Below, piece by piece: positions 12,497 to 24,084 of a stretch of DNA of 64,000 bases. The DNA is from Ochotona curzoniae (Eukaryota > Chordata > Mammalia > Lagomorpha > Ochotonidae). The stretch is from positions 14,127,001 to 14,191,000 of the forward strand of contig NW_024467083.1 of NCBI RefSeq assembly GCF_017591425.1. The letters run 5' to 3'. Under the pieces are notes generated by a model, which worked only from the letters and a program-made list of their open reading frames with translations, did not search any database and had not been told where the DNA came from. The stretch's first letter is position 1. Each line of letters starts with the position of its first letter. Position numbers and translations under genes: made by a program.

Positions 12497-12826
12497 TGGG
12501 ACCTGGAGCTGTAGCCTAGTGGATAAAATCCTTGCCTTGCACATGCTGAGATCCCATATGGACTCTGGTTTGTGTCCTGGCCTCCTCACTTGCCATTCAT
12601 CTCCCTGCTTGTGGCCTGGGAAAGCAGACAAGGAGGCCCAAAGCCTTACTGCGCTGCACCCCTGTGGGAGACACAGAAGTAGTTCCTAGATCTTGGCTTT
12701 GGATCAAATCAGCTTCACGCATTGTGGCCGGATGGGGAGTGAATCGGTGGAGGGAAGATCTTGCTCTCTGTCCCTCCTTCTTTCTGTATACATGACATCC
12801 CAATAAAAAAAATAAATATTAAAAAA
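12497..12826 (+). repeat. Young-type CSINE, plus strand
   Basis: GGGACCTGGAGCTGTAGCCT opens the element. GATCCCATATGGACTCTGG, CTTGTGGCCTGGGAAAGCAG and CAATAAAAAAAATAAATATT follow in the expected order. The 68-residue minus-strand frame inside it is a shadow. Confidence 0.9.
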
Positions 12827-12989
12827 CAATGATCCCATTTCAATACATTAATCTGTTCATTTAGATTACTTTTTTTGTACTGCATATACTAGCACAGATA
12901 AAAGAAAACATATTTGTCTTTTTGGGAATAGGAATCAGAGTTCCCAGTGCAAACTTTTTGTTGCAGAAGACTTGATTTCAGTTATTTAA

Positions 12990-13340
12990 AATGGGCCAGT
13001 CTGTTAGGCCCCCAACACCTGTGGTGCTGGCATTTCAGGGGGCTGCTCATTTGGGGGCTGGCTGCTTCACATCAGATGCAGCTCTCTGCTCAGTAGTCTG
13101 AAAGAACAGCCGGCAACGGCTCCACTACCTGAATACCTGTCCCCCACGTGGGAGAGACAGAGGAATTTTTGAACTTCTGGCCTCAGCTTGGCCCAGTGCC
13201 AAGTGCTCTGGGAATTTGGGAGTAATAAGCTCATGGGCTCTCTCTCTCTCCCTATATGCGCGCGTGTGGACAGGGGGTGGGGTGGGAAGTTGCAGCTGCA
13301 TTTCAAATACATACATAGAGAAATAATTTTTAAAAAAAGA
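12990..13340 (+). repeat. Old CSINE (C-repeat type), plus strand
   Basis: GCTGGCATTTCAGGGGGCTG, CAGCTCTCTGCTCAGTAGTC, GTCCCCCACGTGGGAGAGAC, a CTCTCTCTCTCCCTATATG run and TTTCAAATACATACATAG reproduce the order of the older rabbit-like C-repeat. Three overlapping minus-strand frames of 80-100 codons are products of this repeat, not genes. Confidence 0.72.
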
Positions 13341-14769
13341 GAGACATGCACACTTAAAGAAGGCACCCATTCAGATTCGGTGATGCAGCTGAATTTGTTG
13401 TAGAAGACTGATAACTATGGAAGGCTTTTTAAATGAGATATTACATACTTGTTTATACTTTAAATAATTATTGTGGCTCTGGTAGCATAGCCTGCATGAA
13501 AGGAGTGTTTTTGGATATGTTGATTTAATACTATTGGAGAAGTCACTTTTGGATAAGGATGATTTTGGCATACTTATGAAGCAAATAAAACACCATGCTT
13601 TCAGAGACTGAGCACACCTTTTCCATTATTCAAGCCTGTCTGAGCTCTGATTCAGCAACATATTACTGAATATTTACCCAGGACCAGAGTCGGATTGAGG
13701 TTCTGAATGTGGTATTGCTTTATTTGCAAAGACATAACAATGTAAGGGTCTAAGAAAAAATGGTTAGCATATTTTAATATGCTTAATCATCTTATAATAA
13801 ATAGTTTTACATAGTTCCAAATTATCAATTCCAAATCGATGATTAAGAATAAGAATTATCCAGCTAAGCAGCATAACTGCTATTGTGCCTTATTTCCAAC
13901 AATACAGGGCTTTGGAACATTTGTTAATGTTTCTTATTTAGCCAGGGTCATAAACTACCATCAACCCTCAAGGGCCCACGATTATGTAACCCCTCGAGAT
14001 TGTGTCAGTGCTTGCAAAAACCCCGCCTTGCTCCTAGAAGGCACTCTCCTCAATAAGTAGATAAGAACTCAGCAAGCACTTTAAGTCTATTATCCACTGT
14101 CTCTCTGATTCATCAAATTGTCTGTTGTAGTTTGGCAACTAGCCAGATGCCTGCAAGACATCCACTGCAGATTGTGTTTAGCATTGTTACGACTCTGTAT
14201 ATCAGGCATGTAACATGAGGCGCATCATTGTCATAACATTCAAAGCTGCTGTTGAGAGCAAGCAGAGTCTATCCTGTTAGAACAGAAGGGAATCAGATGA
14301 ACTGAAAGTAAACTGACTGGAAGAATTTTGGATTGTAAAGTGCCCTAACCTGTTAAAAACAGGAAAAAAAAACACACAGTTTTCAGAGGATCACAAAATG
14401 GGAGTAAGAAATTAGGTATTAGCCTGTTGAGAAATGCAGTCCCTTGAATGTGGCACTGCTGAGACAGAACCAGGGTACAGTCACAGCACCACCTGCTTTG
14501 CTATTCAGGCAGTACTGAGCATATAATATAATGCCTAGAAATGATAGATTTCCTATCACGGGAGATTGAGAGCTATTTGGCACTCTGTTTAGCCAGAAAA
14601 TATATGATGTTATTATCTCAGTATATTTACTTATGTGGGGGTTCTGGCTACTAAATTTCCACAAATTTTAGACATTTATGTAAGTAATTAGATTTAGAGT
14701 TATAGGATTATTAGGCAAATCAATAGTGACTCTTTGAACTGTGGGATCACATTGAGAGCTATATGAAAG
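13341..14769. other. Unassigned AT-rich DNA
   Basis: No repeat family or coding pattern was recognised. Composition is mixed around 13920-14240. The frames at 13839-14060 and 14419-14664 carry no recognisable motif. Confidence 0.4.
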
Positions 14770-14930
14770 ATGCCCCGATGTGGCTACGGTGATTAGCACT
14801 AGGAGGCAATCATGAAGTCCCAGTTCAAATCCATCACTTTCTAGTTGTAGTACATCGAAGCAGTCACTTTGAAATTACACCTGTGTTATGATGGTCATTA
14901 AGCGGATAACATTTACCAGAGATTTATTTC
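14770..14930 (+). repeat. Possible MIR fragment
   Basis: GTGGCTACGGTGATTAGCAC, CAGTTCAAATCCATCACTTT and CTAGTTGTAG resemble the MIR core, where a GGTTCGAATCC-like box is followed by CACTTACTAGCTGTGTGAC. The match is weak and short. It could be an old tRNA-derived SINE of another family. Confidence 0.4.
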
Positions 14931-16497
14931 AGAATTGGGCAATTTTGAGTGGTCTTTAAAAGATATTTGTTGGTTTTTGTTACTGTTGCTGTTGTTGTTG
15001 TTTTTACTAGAATCATAGCCATTTCCAAATTCATTATACTATTCAAGGGCCATAAATTACACATCAACTGGCTAGATTCAGTTGGAAACAGAGAAAACAA
15101 AACAATGTTGACTGTGACAGATTTTAAGAGAAAAAAGCAAAATAATGCCTTTGTAATAAAAGAATATGATTATGGCCGCTGTCAATTTTCTGATACAGAA
15201 ATGGCCAATATGGAGCTACTTAAGTCAGAATACAATGTCCAGTTGTTTAAGGATCAGAGAACTGTCTTCTATTTGATATACATAATCCAGGAGACAGCCT
15301 GGTATGTTTGTTAGAGAGAGAACATTTTCATTTGCAAACTTTTTCTTTCACTTTATGCAGGGGAAGGCAATGGGAATGAGGGGTGACAGTAATAATACTG
15401 GTTCAGAATGTATGATCTGAAGTGTACACGGTACTTTCCTAGTTGGCTAATCTGTGGTAAGACAGTCCTTCCAGACTCAATTCCTATTGCAGAAAATGTT
15501 AGTGAAGTAGCATTTATATGTTGCTAATTAATCCCTAAAATAACGATTTTAGGAAGTAGTTTTGGGGAGGTAATAAAGTAATGACAGAAAGCCATGACAA
15601 CTAGGGTTATTTATAATTAGCAACTCATTCATCCTTTTTAACATGAGAAGATGCAGTATGAAGGCGTCATCCACAAGAACATGAGCTTCCAGATACTGAA
15701 TCTAATAGATGCCTGATGTTCAAAGCCTCTGGAAAGGAAAGAAAGATATTGTTATAAACAAATAATATCTAGAACTTTTGTTGTTGTTATTGAGTAGATT
15801 TTCTTGTTTTGCTTTGTTTTCCTGAAGAATATTGAATTTATAATGTGTTTTGAAAGAGGGAATGTATAGTTTGAGGCATCAAACATTCTAAAAAAAATCA
15901 CTTTTATATTTGTAATAATTAGGACAAAACACTACATTTCTTTTAATATGTATACTTAATTTCTCAAATGATCACTGATTTTTAACGCATTATAACTCAA
16001 TAACATAATAATTTAGCTTTTTTGTTTGTTTTTCCACTTTGTGTTTTATTTTCTTAAACATATGTTAATTACAGGCAAGGGTTCTGAAATTGCTTTTTTT
16101 GTTGTTTTGTTTTTCCTAATTAGCAATGTAAAGCATAACAATTTTAATTGAATGATCTATGTATCATTTTAAACTAAACAACAGATAGTTATTTAATGTA
16201 TTGCAACCTTGTAAGAAGCTAAGATTAATAATGAGAATAACATCAAATTAATAGAAACTACAGAAAACTAGAAATGAGATTTCAGAAAGTTTGACAGAAA
16301 ATATGTCTATTTTTACTGCATATTTTTCATGGAAATCTGTTTAAATTAAAACTCCTGCCTCTTTGTTGAATTTACATCTTTGATTTTACCACAAATGTTT
16401 CACCTAACTGATTTGTCCATATCAATTATGGAGAATAGATAATTTTATTAATCTCCTGCAAGTATTCCTACATAATAATATTCACTGATTTTTAATT
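14931..16497. other. Unassigned DNA with a 121-codon open frame of unknown status
   Basis: The frame 14949-15314 begins in a T/GTT-rich stretch giving a hydrophobic start, then continues with a more polar, charged segment (residues about 45-105). I recognise no domain, and there is no upstream signal or splice context that I trust. Chance is the likeliest origin. The rest of the stretch is AT-rich with no repeat that I recognise. Confidence 0.35.
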
Positions 16498-16840
16498 CTT
16501 AAGATTCATTTATTCATTCATTCATTCATTCATGTATTTAAATTGAAAAAGAAGATATACAGAGAGGCAGATACAAAGAAAAGGATCTTTCATCTGTTAA
16601 TTCATTCTCCAAGTGGCCACAAAGACTGAAACTGAGCCAATCTGAAGCCAGAAGCCAGGAACCAGAAGCATCTTTCAGTTCTTCCATGCAGGTGCAGGTT
16701 CCCAAGGCTTTAGATCGCCCTCTACTGCTTCCCCGGGCCATAAGCAGAGAGCTGAAATGTAAGTGGATCAGTCAGGACTGGTGCCCATATGGGGTCCTGG
16801 CACTTGTACCATGAGGATCCAGCCACCAGACCACACCACC
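16498..16840 (-). repeat. CSINE, minus strand, with (ATTC)n tail complement
   Basis: The left end is AAGATTCATT followed by about six ATTC units (16511-16533), an expanded tail complement. The body contains AAAGGATCTTTCATCTGTTA, GAGCCAATCTGAAGCCAGAA, CTACTGCTTCCCCGGGCC and GTGCCCATATGGGGTCCTGG. The head end has AGCCACCAGACCACACCACC. Confidence 0.88.
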
Positions 16841-17279
16841 TTATTTTTGCTTATTTTAAAAAAATATTCCTATATTCGTAATATTTTATTTATTATTCTT
16901 CTCTTAAAAAATCTTACTAAGTTTGAGTGTTTTTAAAATTTTCTGTATTTTTGATGCGCTATTTTTTTCTTTTCTAAAGAATTTTTTGTTATTTATAAAA
17001 GCTAATTACATAACATCCACTTACTAATTTTATTATTGCTCTATTCCACACAAAAGAGATATAGATATACATATATTAATTTATATCCCTTATTTTAATA
17101 CATATAGCTTCTATTTTTCAATTGCTCTAAAATAACATTTGATGGAGACTATATCTATGCTATTTGATGTATTTGATTTCTACAAGTTCGTTCTAATTAC
17201 TACTTCAACATCTTCTCAAACTTGTAGTTTACAGCACAAATCATGGGGTTATACTTGAGAATAAACACAACTGAACTTA
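16841..17279. other. AT-rich linker
   Basis: Mostly T- and A-rich sequence with ATATAGATATACATATATT at about 17060-17078. Near 17205-17272 the minus strand gives a short peptide that faintly resembles the end of a seven-helix receptor; see the findings. Confidence 0.4.
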
Positions 17280-17530
17280 ATGGTCGGTGGCCAATCATAT
17301 GACATATGGGCAAAAATGCCACCTGTGATCCTGCATTCCACGTCTCATTTGGCTTCTTCACATCCTATCCAGATACCTGCTAATTGCCTGAGAAAAGCAA
17401 CAGGAAGATGCTGCAAGCGTTTGCGGTTGCCATCCATGAGGGATACCCAGATGAAGCTACTGGCTTCTGTCTTTGGCATGACTTAGTCCTTGGCAATAAT
17501 CAAAATTTAACAAAAATAAAATAAGTTTTA
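17280..17530 (+). repeat. Old CSINE fragment, plus strand
   Basis: ATCCTGCATTCCACGTCTCA, ACCTGCTAATTGCCTGAGAA and AAGCAACAGGAAGATG match the older C-repeat, which has CCTGCTAATGCGCCTGGGAAAGCAGCAGAAGATG. The tail is AACAAAAATAAAATAAG. Divergence is high. Confidence 0.65.
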
Positions 17531-17566
17531 TTTAATAATAATAATTATTATTTGTACTAAACATTT

Positions 17567-17862
17567 AAAGCTGTATTTACTTTTATTAACAAGCCCGAAT
17601 TACAGAGAAGGGGATGCAGACATCTTCCATCAGTTGGTTCACTCCCTAAGTGGCCACGATGGCTGAAGCTGAACCGATTAGAAGCCAGTAGCCAGCAACT
17701 TATTCTAGGTCTCGCACATGGCTGCAAGTTCTTGGGCTTTGTGCCATCCTCCACTGCCATCCCAAACCACAGCAGGGAGCTAAAGGGGAAGGGGAGCGGC
17801 AAGGACACGAAGCAATGCAGAAAGATGAAGACTTTAGCCACTGAGCCTTCTTACCAGGACTG
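17567..17862 (-). repeat. CSINE, minus strand, diverged
   Basis: GACATCTTCCATCAGTTGGT, TTCACTCCCTAAGTGGCCAC, AACCGATTAGAAGCCAGTAG and CCATCCTCCACTGCCATCCC appear in minus-strand SINE order. The copy ends with GACTTTAGCCACTGAGCC. It lies just left of the large tandem-unit element. Confidence 0.82.
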
Positions 17863-18011
17863 AAATAAATACATTTTAAAAGCTGATGGTTTGCATATCA
17901 ATATACAAAAATTGTTTTCTCCACTACATAAAATTTTTTACTTTATTTATTGAATACTTATTTTCCTAAGCTTGAAACATTTTGTCTTATTCATATTTTT
18001 TTTAAAAAAAT

Positions 18012-21000
18012 TATTTTTGATGAGTTTTACAGTTGATTACGGTGCAAAGGGCCAAGGGCTACAGTAAAGTGGGTAACACAATTGTTTCCATGTTCTCTCC
18101 TTTTTTTTCCTGCCTTCCTCTGGGGGAAGAAGGGAGACAAGGAGAGAAGCCATACCAGCCTCCCAAACTCCTCTGTACCCTTAGATGGAGAACAGCCACC
18201 TGGTGTCATCCAAGAGTCCCCAATGTGGAGCAAGCTCCAAGATTCCTGCTCAAGAGGTTTTTATAGATCAACAGTTCACCTTAGGGTCTCTATTTGCCCA
18301 GATATTTACTGCCAACACTTGGTTGTGGCATTTGATCAATTTGTTCTGTCCTCTGTTATGGTACCAGATGTCCTCTTCAGGCTCCAATGGACTGTCATAT
18401 TTCCCATGTGCACATGGATATGCCATCCACTGCTCCAGCTAAGCCACTGAGGAGGCCCAGCTCGGATACATGCACTCCACTGTCAGACCATGGAAGCTGC
18501 AATTCTCTGCATGGTGGGTTTTGATTCCAGCAATTCAGTTGGGGGGATCCCCACAAAAACTTCATCTGATGCGATCAATGACCCGAGTCTTGTGTGTTCT
18601 TGCCAATACAGGGTATAACCTAATCTGTTACACACATTGGTTGTTGAAATTTCTGGGTCAGTTCTGTCTCCAGCCCTGATTCTATGCAAATCAGTGAGTA
18701 CTGGTGCCAAATCTGATCCTGCCCACTGCACATTATACCCTCACTAAACCTGTGAGTGGTACAGCCTAGTCAAAGTGACCACAATAACCCCCTCTAGGTC
18801 CACCCCCAGACCTGGTTCCCATATTTGCCAGTATGTATGGTAGACTGGTCCAGACTGCCCGCCTTCCCATTCAGTTCTCATATATGTCAAAAGGCACTGA
18901 AACCAAGTTCAACAAACCAGCTCCACTATCCAGCCCACAAACAGGCCAGAAGTTGTCACTCTCTGTCTAGCCATGCTTGGCCAAATCCTTGTTCTCATGC
19001 TCACTAGTCAGACTGGCAACCCAAGGGGGAGGTGCCACTATTTTCCTACTGTGCCTATTCCCACTCCTGGACCTTGCACTCTCCAGGTGGTTCTGCAGTT
19101 TATCTTGACAGACTTTGCCCCTCTGTGCTAGCATCTGCTAGCTGATGCTGCAGCAAAGCCCAACCAACCCACATCCACTGTAGCTTGTATATGCACTGGT
19201 AGGAATAGTCCACCCAGCCTGGTTTTCTCCTGGTCCAGCTCACACGCAGACCAAAGGTTTTGTAACCCTGCCCATCCTGGTCTGCCCACATCCCAGCTTT
19301 CATGCTCTCCAGCAGGAGTGGTAGTCTAGCAGGAAAGCCACATGTAGCCCTCCTACCAGGTTCATCCCCTCCAGGAATGGTCTCAAGTGTGCTGGTTGGG
19401 AGCTGTACCCCAGTCTGACATGATCTTTCCCACCTTGGCATCTGCCAGTGGTTGTTGTAGCCTGGTCAGGTCCAACTCACCCCAATTCCAGGTCACATTG
19501 GTGAGGGCTACCACCTAGCTCAGCCCCACCATCTCCCAGTCCTGGCTCTCATGTTAACTGACTTGTGCTGTGGCCCAACTCGGTCAGACCCACATGACAT
19601 TTGGCACTCAGATTCACAATAGGTGATATGAAACAGCCCAGTCTGATTCGCCCCCAACCTGGGCCAAATGTGTGCCGGTGGGTACCATTCCCTGACCTGG
19701 TCTGGGCTGCTCTTTCTTATGGTTCTTGGGATCACATGCAGGGATTGTGTGCCAACAGACGATTTCCCCAAGGTCCTCCAATAGAACCCCTCCCACTGCC
19801 AAATATTGTGCACACCAGTGGGTCTATAATTCAGCCCTACTTAGTCCACCTGCTGTCCTAAGCAATAGCCTTTCCTGACCGGCCCTCACCCATTCCAGTT
19901 TTTACTGTTAGATCTTACAGCCCAGCCAAGCCTAGCCCACACTCAGACACTGCTCACAAATTACTCAGGAGGGGCAGAGACCTAGCCCAACTTGTCCTAC
20001 ACCCTCACTGGTTCTCAAGCACCAATGAATGCTGTAGTCTGGCCCAGATTGGTGCGGCCCAGATCCAGTCCATTGTTGTGTTGTGGGACACTCCAGTCAC
20101 GTCCAGACCAGACAACTGTCCCCACTCTGACACTCGCATTCAACCAGTGGGAACCATACCAGCCAGAGCATTCCCTTAGATCCCCAACCAGGCTTGTTCT
20201 CAGCCATAGATCTTGCATGTGCCAGTTGTTGCTCTGACACAGCTTGATACAGTCGAATAATTGTCTTGGCCTTTTCCTTGGATGCTGCAACCTGATCTGA
20301 GTCCCAACTCTTGTTGATGGGTGCTGGCACCTGGCCCTACTCAGTCTGTTCCCATCTTTGACTCATGCAAACTGGCAGGTGTGGCAGCCTATCCCAGCAT
20401 GACCTGCACTCCAGCCTATTTTCTGCACTTGACAGTGGGACTAAGGTTTGCTCAGCCCTGCCTGGTTTGCCCCCTTCCAAATTAACCCATATTTGCCAAT
20501 GGATGGAGCAACCTTGCCCACCTTGCCCAATTCCCCCATCTGGATCATGTGCTCACCAATGGGAGCAATGACCCAAATAGGGGATTTTCCCAAGTTCCTG
20601 CACTTGACCCACTCCCAGACCCAGATCTCACATGTGCCATCAGATGCTAGGCCCTTGCCTAGCACAGCTTGCCCCTCCAGCTTCGGTTTTGTATGAGATG
20701 ACAGATATTGTGGCCTGGCTCACCCCACATCCTGTTTGAAGATGCACATGTGGGTGCTGCAGCCTGGATCTGCACAGCCTATTCTTGGCCCCAGTATTTC
20801 CTGAAAATGTTGTTGGGTTCCATAATCACACCTAATTCAGCTCATTACTATTGCAACTCTTAAGCTAACCAGTGGGACCTATGTTTCCATAAGGTTGGGT
20901 CTACTTATCCCCCACAGAATTTACCCCAACACCTAGTTTTCTTGTGTGCTGGTTAGTGTCATCGCCTAATACGACAAGTACCCTGTTTCAAAATTCAGTC

Positions 21001-21480
21001 AGGTACTGGGATCTAACCCTGCTAGACAGTCCCCCAGCCTGAGATTTTATGTGGGCTGGTGTGTGGCGGTCAGCAATGTTCTGCACTAACATGCCCATCT
21101 TAGGCTCCCATGTGGGCAGGTAATCAGTCTGACCCATACAGATCTTCCCATCTCTCCCCTCCAAACCACCAGGTCTCTGTCTCCTTGCTTACTTGCAAGT
21201 ATAGTGGTCCTCATGTTGGGTATCTCTCAGGATTCATCCCTCACCTACAGTGGCCTTATCCATGGGTGTCCCTAGGCAGTAACTCATCAACCCTAAGTTC
21301 CCAGAGTTCTTCCATGCATGGCACAAGCTAAGATAGAGCCAGTTGCTTTTTAAGCATTTGGGCAACGCTTTGCACCTCACCCATCAGCCTAAAGCAGCCA
21401 ATGGAGTGGAGGCTCCTGTTCTTATTCCTGGACTGCACCAAGACGGAACTGGTTTCTTCTTTCTTTCTTTGTTTGTTTTT
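18012..21480 (-). repeat. Unclassified 3.5-kb element with internal degenerate tandem units
   Basis: A GC-richer block is set sharply in AT-rich DNA. From about 18460 to 21200 it carries some 30 imperfect units spaced about 55-110 bp. The shared core on the plus strand is close to CATGTGCCAGTGGG, followed by AGCTGCAGCCTGGCCCAG and a C-rich segment. Examples of the core are at about 19188, 19438, 19668, 20210, 20490, 20545, 20628 and 20745. The flanks, 18012-18460 and 21200-21480, are not built of units. A T-rich run at 17992-18012 on the left would be the poly(A) complement of a minus-strand retroposon, which is why minus is given; that is inference. All open frames inside (60-113 codons, both strands) are by-products. 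It may be the internal or 5' untranslated part of a lagomorph retroelement. Confidence 0.6.
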
Positions 21481-21770
21481 TTTTTCTTTTTTTTTAACAC
21501 CCATTTACTTACCCCAGATTTTACATCATATTATGTGCATTTTACCCCTGAAAAGGATGCACTAAATGACAACACTAAAGCTTTTGGAAACATCATCAAT
21601 CAAAAGGCAATAGTTGGTTACAGCTTCTGTTCCATTGATGAACAAAATACAGCTTGCATTTCAGAAAATTGGCTAGCTCTTCAAAGCTTATATATAAGCT
21701 TCCATATATATATGAAAAATAGATATATTATATGCATATATATGTTTAAAGAGAGGGATAATCAATCAGT
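21481..21770. other. Unassigned DNA after a T-rich tract
   Basis: A CTTTCTTTCTTTG and T-run tract at about 21455-21498 leads into sequence with no family assignment. The 165-codon frame 21343-21840 is the longest in the window. It crosses the element end, the T tract and the microsatellite, so it is composite and not a gene. Confidence 0.5.
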
Positions 21771-21772
21771 GA

Positions 21773-21795
21773 ATGTATGTATGTATGTATGTATG

Positions 21796-21824
<29 letters not shown>
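21773..21824. repeat. Compound microsatellite (ATGT)n(ATCT)n
   Basis: About six ATGT units are followed without interruption by about seven ATCT units. The array lies directly upstream of a truncated SINE. Confidence 0.96.
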
Positions 21825-21825
<1 letters not shown>

Positions 21826-21827
<2 letters not shown>

Positions 21828-22069
21828 CTCTCGCTGCTAACATGCCTGGCAAAACAGCAGATCGCCCAAGTCCTTTGACATCTATACTCATAAGGGAGGT
21901 AGGAATGATATTTGTGGCCCTTGGCTTCTACCTGGTTCACTCATGGCCATCCATCACAGCCTTTCTGGCAAAGAATCATATCTGTCTCCTATGATCCCCA
22001 ACTCTGTATTTCCTTTTCTTTCAGTGACTGAGTTTTGAACAAATAAATAAAGCTTCAAAAAATAAAAAG
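21826..22069 (+). repeat. Old 5'-truncated CSINE, plus strand
   Basis: GCTGCTAACATGCCTGGCAA, AACAGCAGATCGCCCAAGTC, GGCTTCTACCTGGTTCACTC and ACTGAGTTTTGAACAAATAA then ATAAAGCTTC match the 3' two thirds of the older C-repeat. The head is missing and its place is taken by the microsatellite. Confidence 0.75.
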
Positions 22070-23016
22070 TGAGGAAGTCAATTGGAAAAAATTGCATTTA
22101 TAGACAGTGGAATTCCAATTTTGCTTTAGAAATTCTAACGTTAAAATTGAAAGCTATTTTATTAGAAACAAAATAAAATCAATGACTGTCATAAAAACAT
22201 ATCACACTGGATGTAATTAATATCATTCATTGCATTTCATTGTCATTTATGAAATAAAGATAACAGATTTTGTGACTATATTCTTTCCTGAATTTGTCTT
22301 ATTGTTTTTAAAAGCTGCAAACAGTAGTTAATGAAAATGAAAATGATCGTGCTAACATTTAAATTTTTTTTAATGGATTGTGCCACTTATTCACATTTAT
22401 GCTTTCAAATCACTATCATATCATAATTTTATTTCAATAAACTTTTAAAGAGATATGAAAACTTGGGGGAGCTGTTTATTATTTTAAAAAATACAAATGA
22501 AAATTAAAGCACCTATACAATGAATTAGTTTGTAATCACATTCCTTTAAATTAGGTACACTATGGTTTTTGTTACTTACTAATAGAATTTTGGTGGATTT
22601 TTAAATTTATTATATTCAGCATAATATAAATTAACATCAATTAAATGTTGAAGATTATTAATAGATTTGTGCTAGTCTCACAGAGACCAGTTTTTAAATG
22701 TAATAAACACAGACACGCAGGTTTTAATCTATTCCTCATATTTCTGCTAGAAATAGCTGTCATGGGTTGATTCAGACAGAATTGTCATAAGCATATTTTT
22801 TTTTGTTTCTATGCTATTCCATTATAACACATGCATGTAACTCTTGTCCATCCATTTCTTATTTCTTTAAGGAGAATAAAACCTCCCCAACAATTAACAT
22901 TTCATTATTTTATAATAATCAAGAGAAACTTGTGAATTTTTAATGGATAGTAAGTAGTGGTTTTGTGTATTAGAAAGTGTGGACTAACAATGGCCTAATA
23001 CAACATGGCATTAAGA
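22070..23016. other. AT-rich DNA, nothing recognised
   Basis: This is about 950 bases of strongly AT-rich sequence with no repeat family, coding frame or RNA signature that I can support. Confidence 0.5.
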
Positions 23017-23378
23017 TTTTTATTCTTGGGACCCAGCACGATAGCATAGTTATTAAAGTCCTCTTCTTGCATGTCCGGGATCCCATATGGGTGCCGGTTC
23101 TAATCCCAGCAGCCCTGCTTCCCATGCAGCTTTCTGCTTCTGGCCTGGGAAAGCAGTTGAGGATAGCACAAAGCCTTGGGATACTGTACCCGTGTGGCAG
23201 ACCCGGATAAAGCTGCTGGCTCCTAGCTTCAGATTGGCTCAGCTCCAGCCATTGCAACCTCTTGGGGAGTGAATCATCAAACAGAAGCTCTTCCTCTCTG
23301 TATCTCCTCCTTTCTGTATATCTGCCGTTGTAATAAATAAATAAATAAATAAATCTTTAAAAACAAAGGTTTTATTCT
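23017..23378 (+). repeat. Young-type CSINE with target duplication
   Basis: The body starts near 23027 (GGGACCCAGCACGATAGCAT) and passes GATCCCATATGGGTGCCGG and GTTCTAATCCCAGCAGCCCT. It ends in a pure (AAAT)n tail at 23333-23355 and TCTTTAAAAAC. TTTTATTCT on both sides (23017-23025 and 23370-23378) is a likely target duplication. Confidence 0.92.
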
Positions 23379-23773
23379 CATCTGCCTATTAGCTAAACAT
23401 AAAGTGACTTAGGGCAATTCTGGCTTTTATCTGATGGTGCAATTAATAATGTTGCCTTTCATGTTCCTGGATTGGCAAGGTGAACATAATCAAATCGTCC
23501 ATATTACTTAAAGCAATAAGCAGATCCAATGTGATCCCAATCAAAATTCCAACACTACTCTTCTCAGAAGTAGAAACGATTGAAAGAAATTCATCTGGAA
23601 ATACGAAGACCAGAAAGAGCTAGAGATAACTTGAGAAATAAAAATCAAGCTGGAGGAATTACAACCCAACCTCAAGACATACTACAGGGCAGTGGTTATC
23701 AAGTGAAGAAGGGAGCCCATATATGTACATCCGATTAATCTTCAAGAAGAGACTGAAAATAATCCAGGGAAAG

Positions 23774-24084
23774 TGTGGAGAGCTCCCTGACCTGCAGAGA
23801 AAGACTCTCCATCGTATGTGTCCTTTTCCGTGGTATTTTATTCTTCTCCTAATCCGCACAAGCTTCACAAAATATATATACACTTTGTGACCCAATCAGC
23901 GTAAAGGTCAATCCAGCATGCGCGGAGTGCATCAATCATAATACATATCACGTGCCATGCACGCAGTGAGCATGCACCAGGGAGCAATCAGGATGAAGTT
24001 CCTGGTTCTGCTAGGCTCCTCCTCGTGACCCTGGCACACAGCCAAGGCGCCATCTTTAGGGCTGCGCAGCCAAAGCTCCCAACA
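23774..24084 (-). mobile_element. Solo LTR of a class II (IAP/ERVK-like) endogenous retrovirus
   Basis: A 311-bp block bounded by TG...CA interrupts the L1. Read on the minus strand it opens with TGTTGGGAGC, the typical start of IAP-like LTRs. It then has AAAGATGGCGCC (24046-24057 complement), a CCAAT box GCTGATTGGG (23891-23900), a TATATATAT box (about 23872-23880) and an AATAAA signal (23837-23842 complement) about 30-40 bases beyond. These are in promoter-to-polyadenylation order, so the LTR is complete. GGAAAG (23768-23773) and GGAAAA (24085-24090) are 6-bp flanks with one mismatch; 6 bp is the usual class II target duplication. No internal viral genes remain, which is what LTR-LTR recombination leaves. 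The 78-codon frame over it is a shadow. Confidence 0.85.

Noticed and set aside
14949..15314. 121-codon plus-strand frame
   Set aside because: The first third is hydrophobic only because of a T/GTT-rich tract. No domain, promoter or splice context was seen, so I kept it as a note and not as a CDS.
18460..21200. CRISPR-like array
   Set aside because: The units are highly diverged with irregular spacing and no constant direct repeat, and the DNA is mammalian.
21343..21840. 165-codon plus-strand frame, the longest in the window
   Set aside because: It spans the end of the tandem-unit element, a T tract, unassigned DNA and a tetranucleotide array, giving homopolymeric and YLSI-repeat protein. 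This is not a gene.
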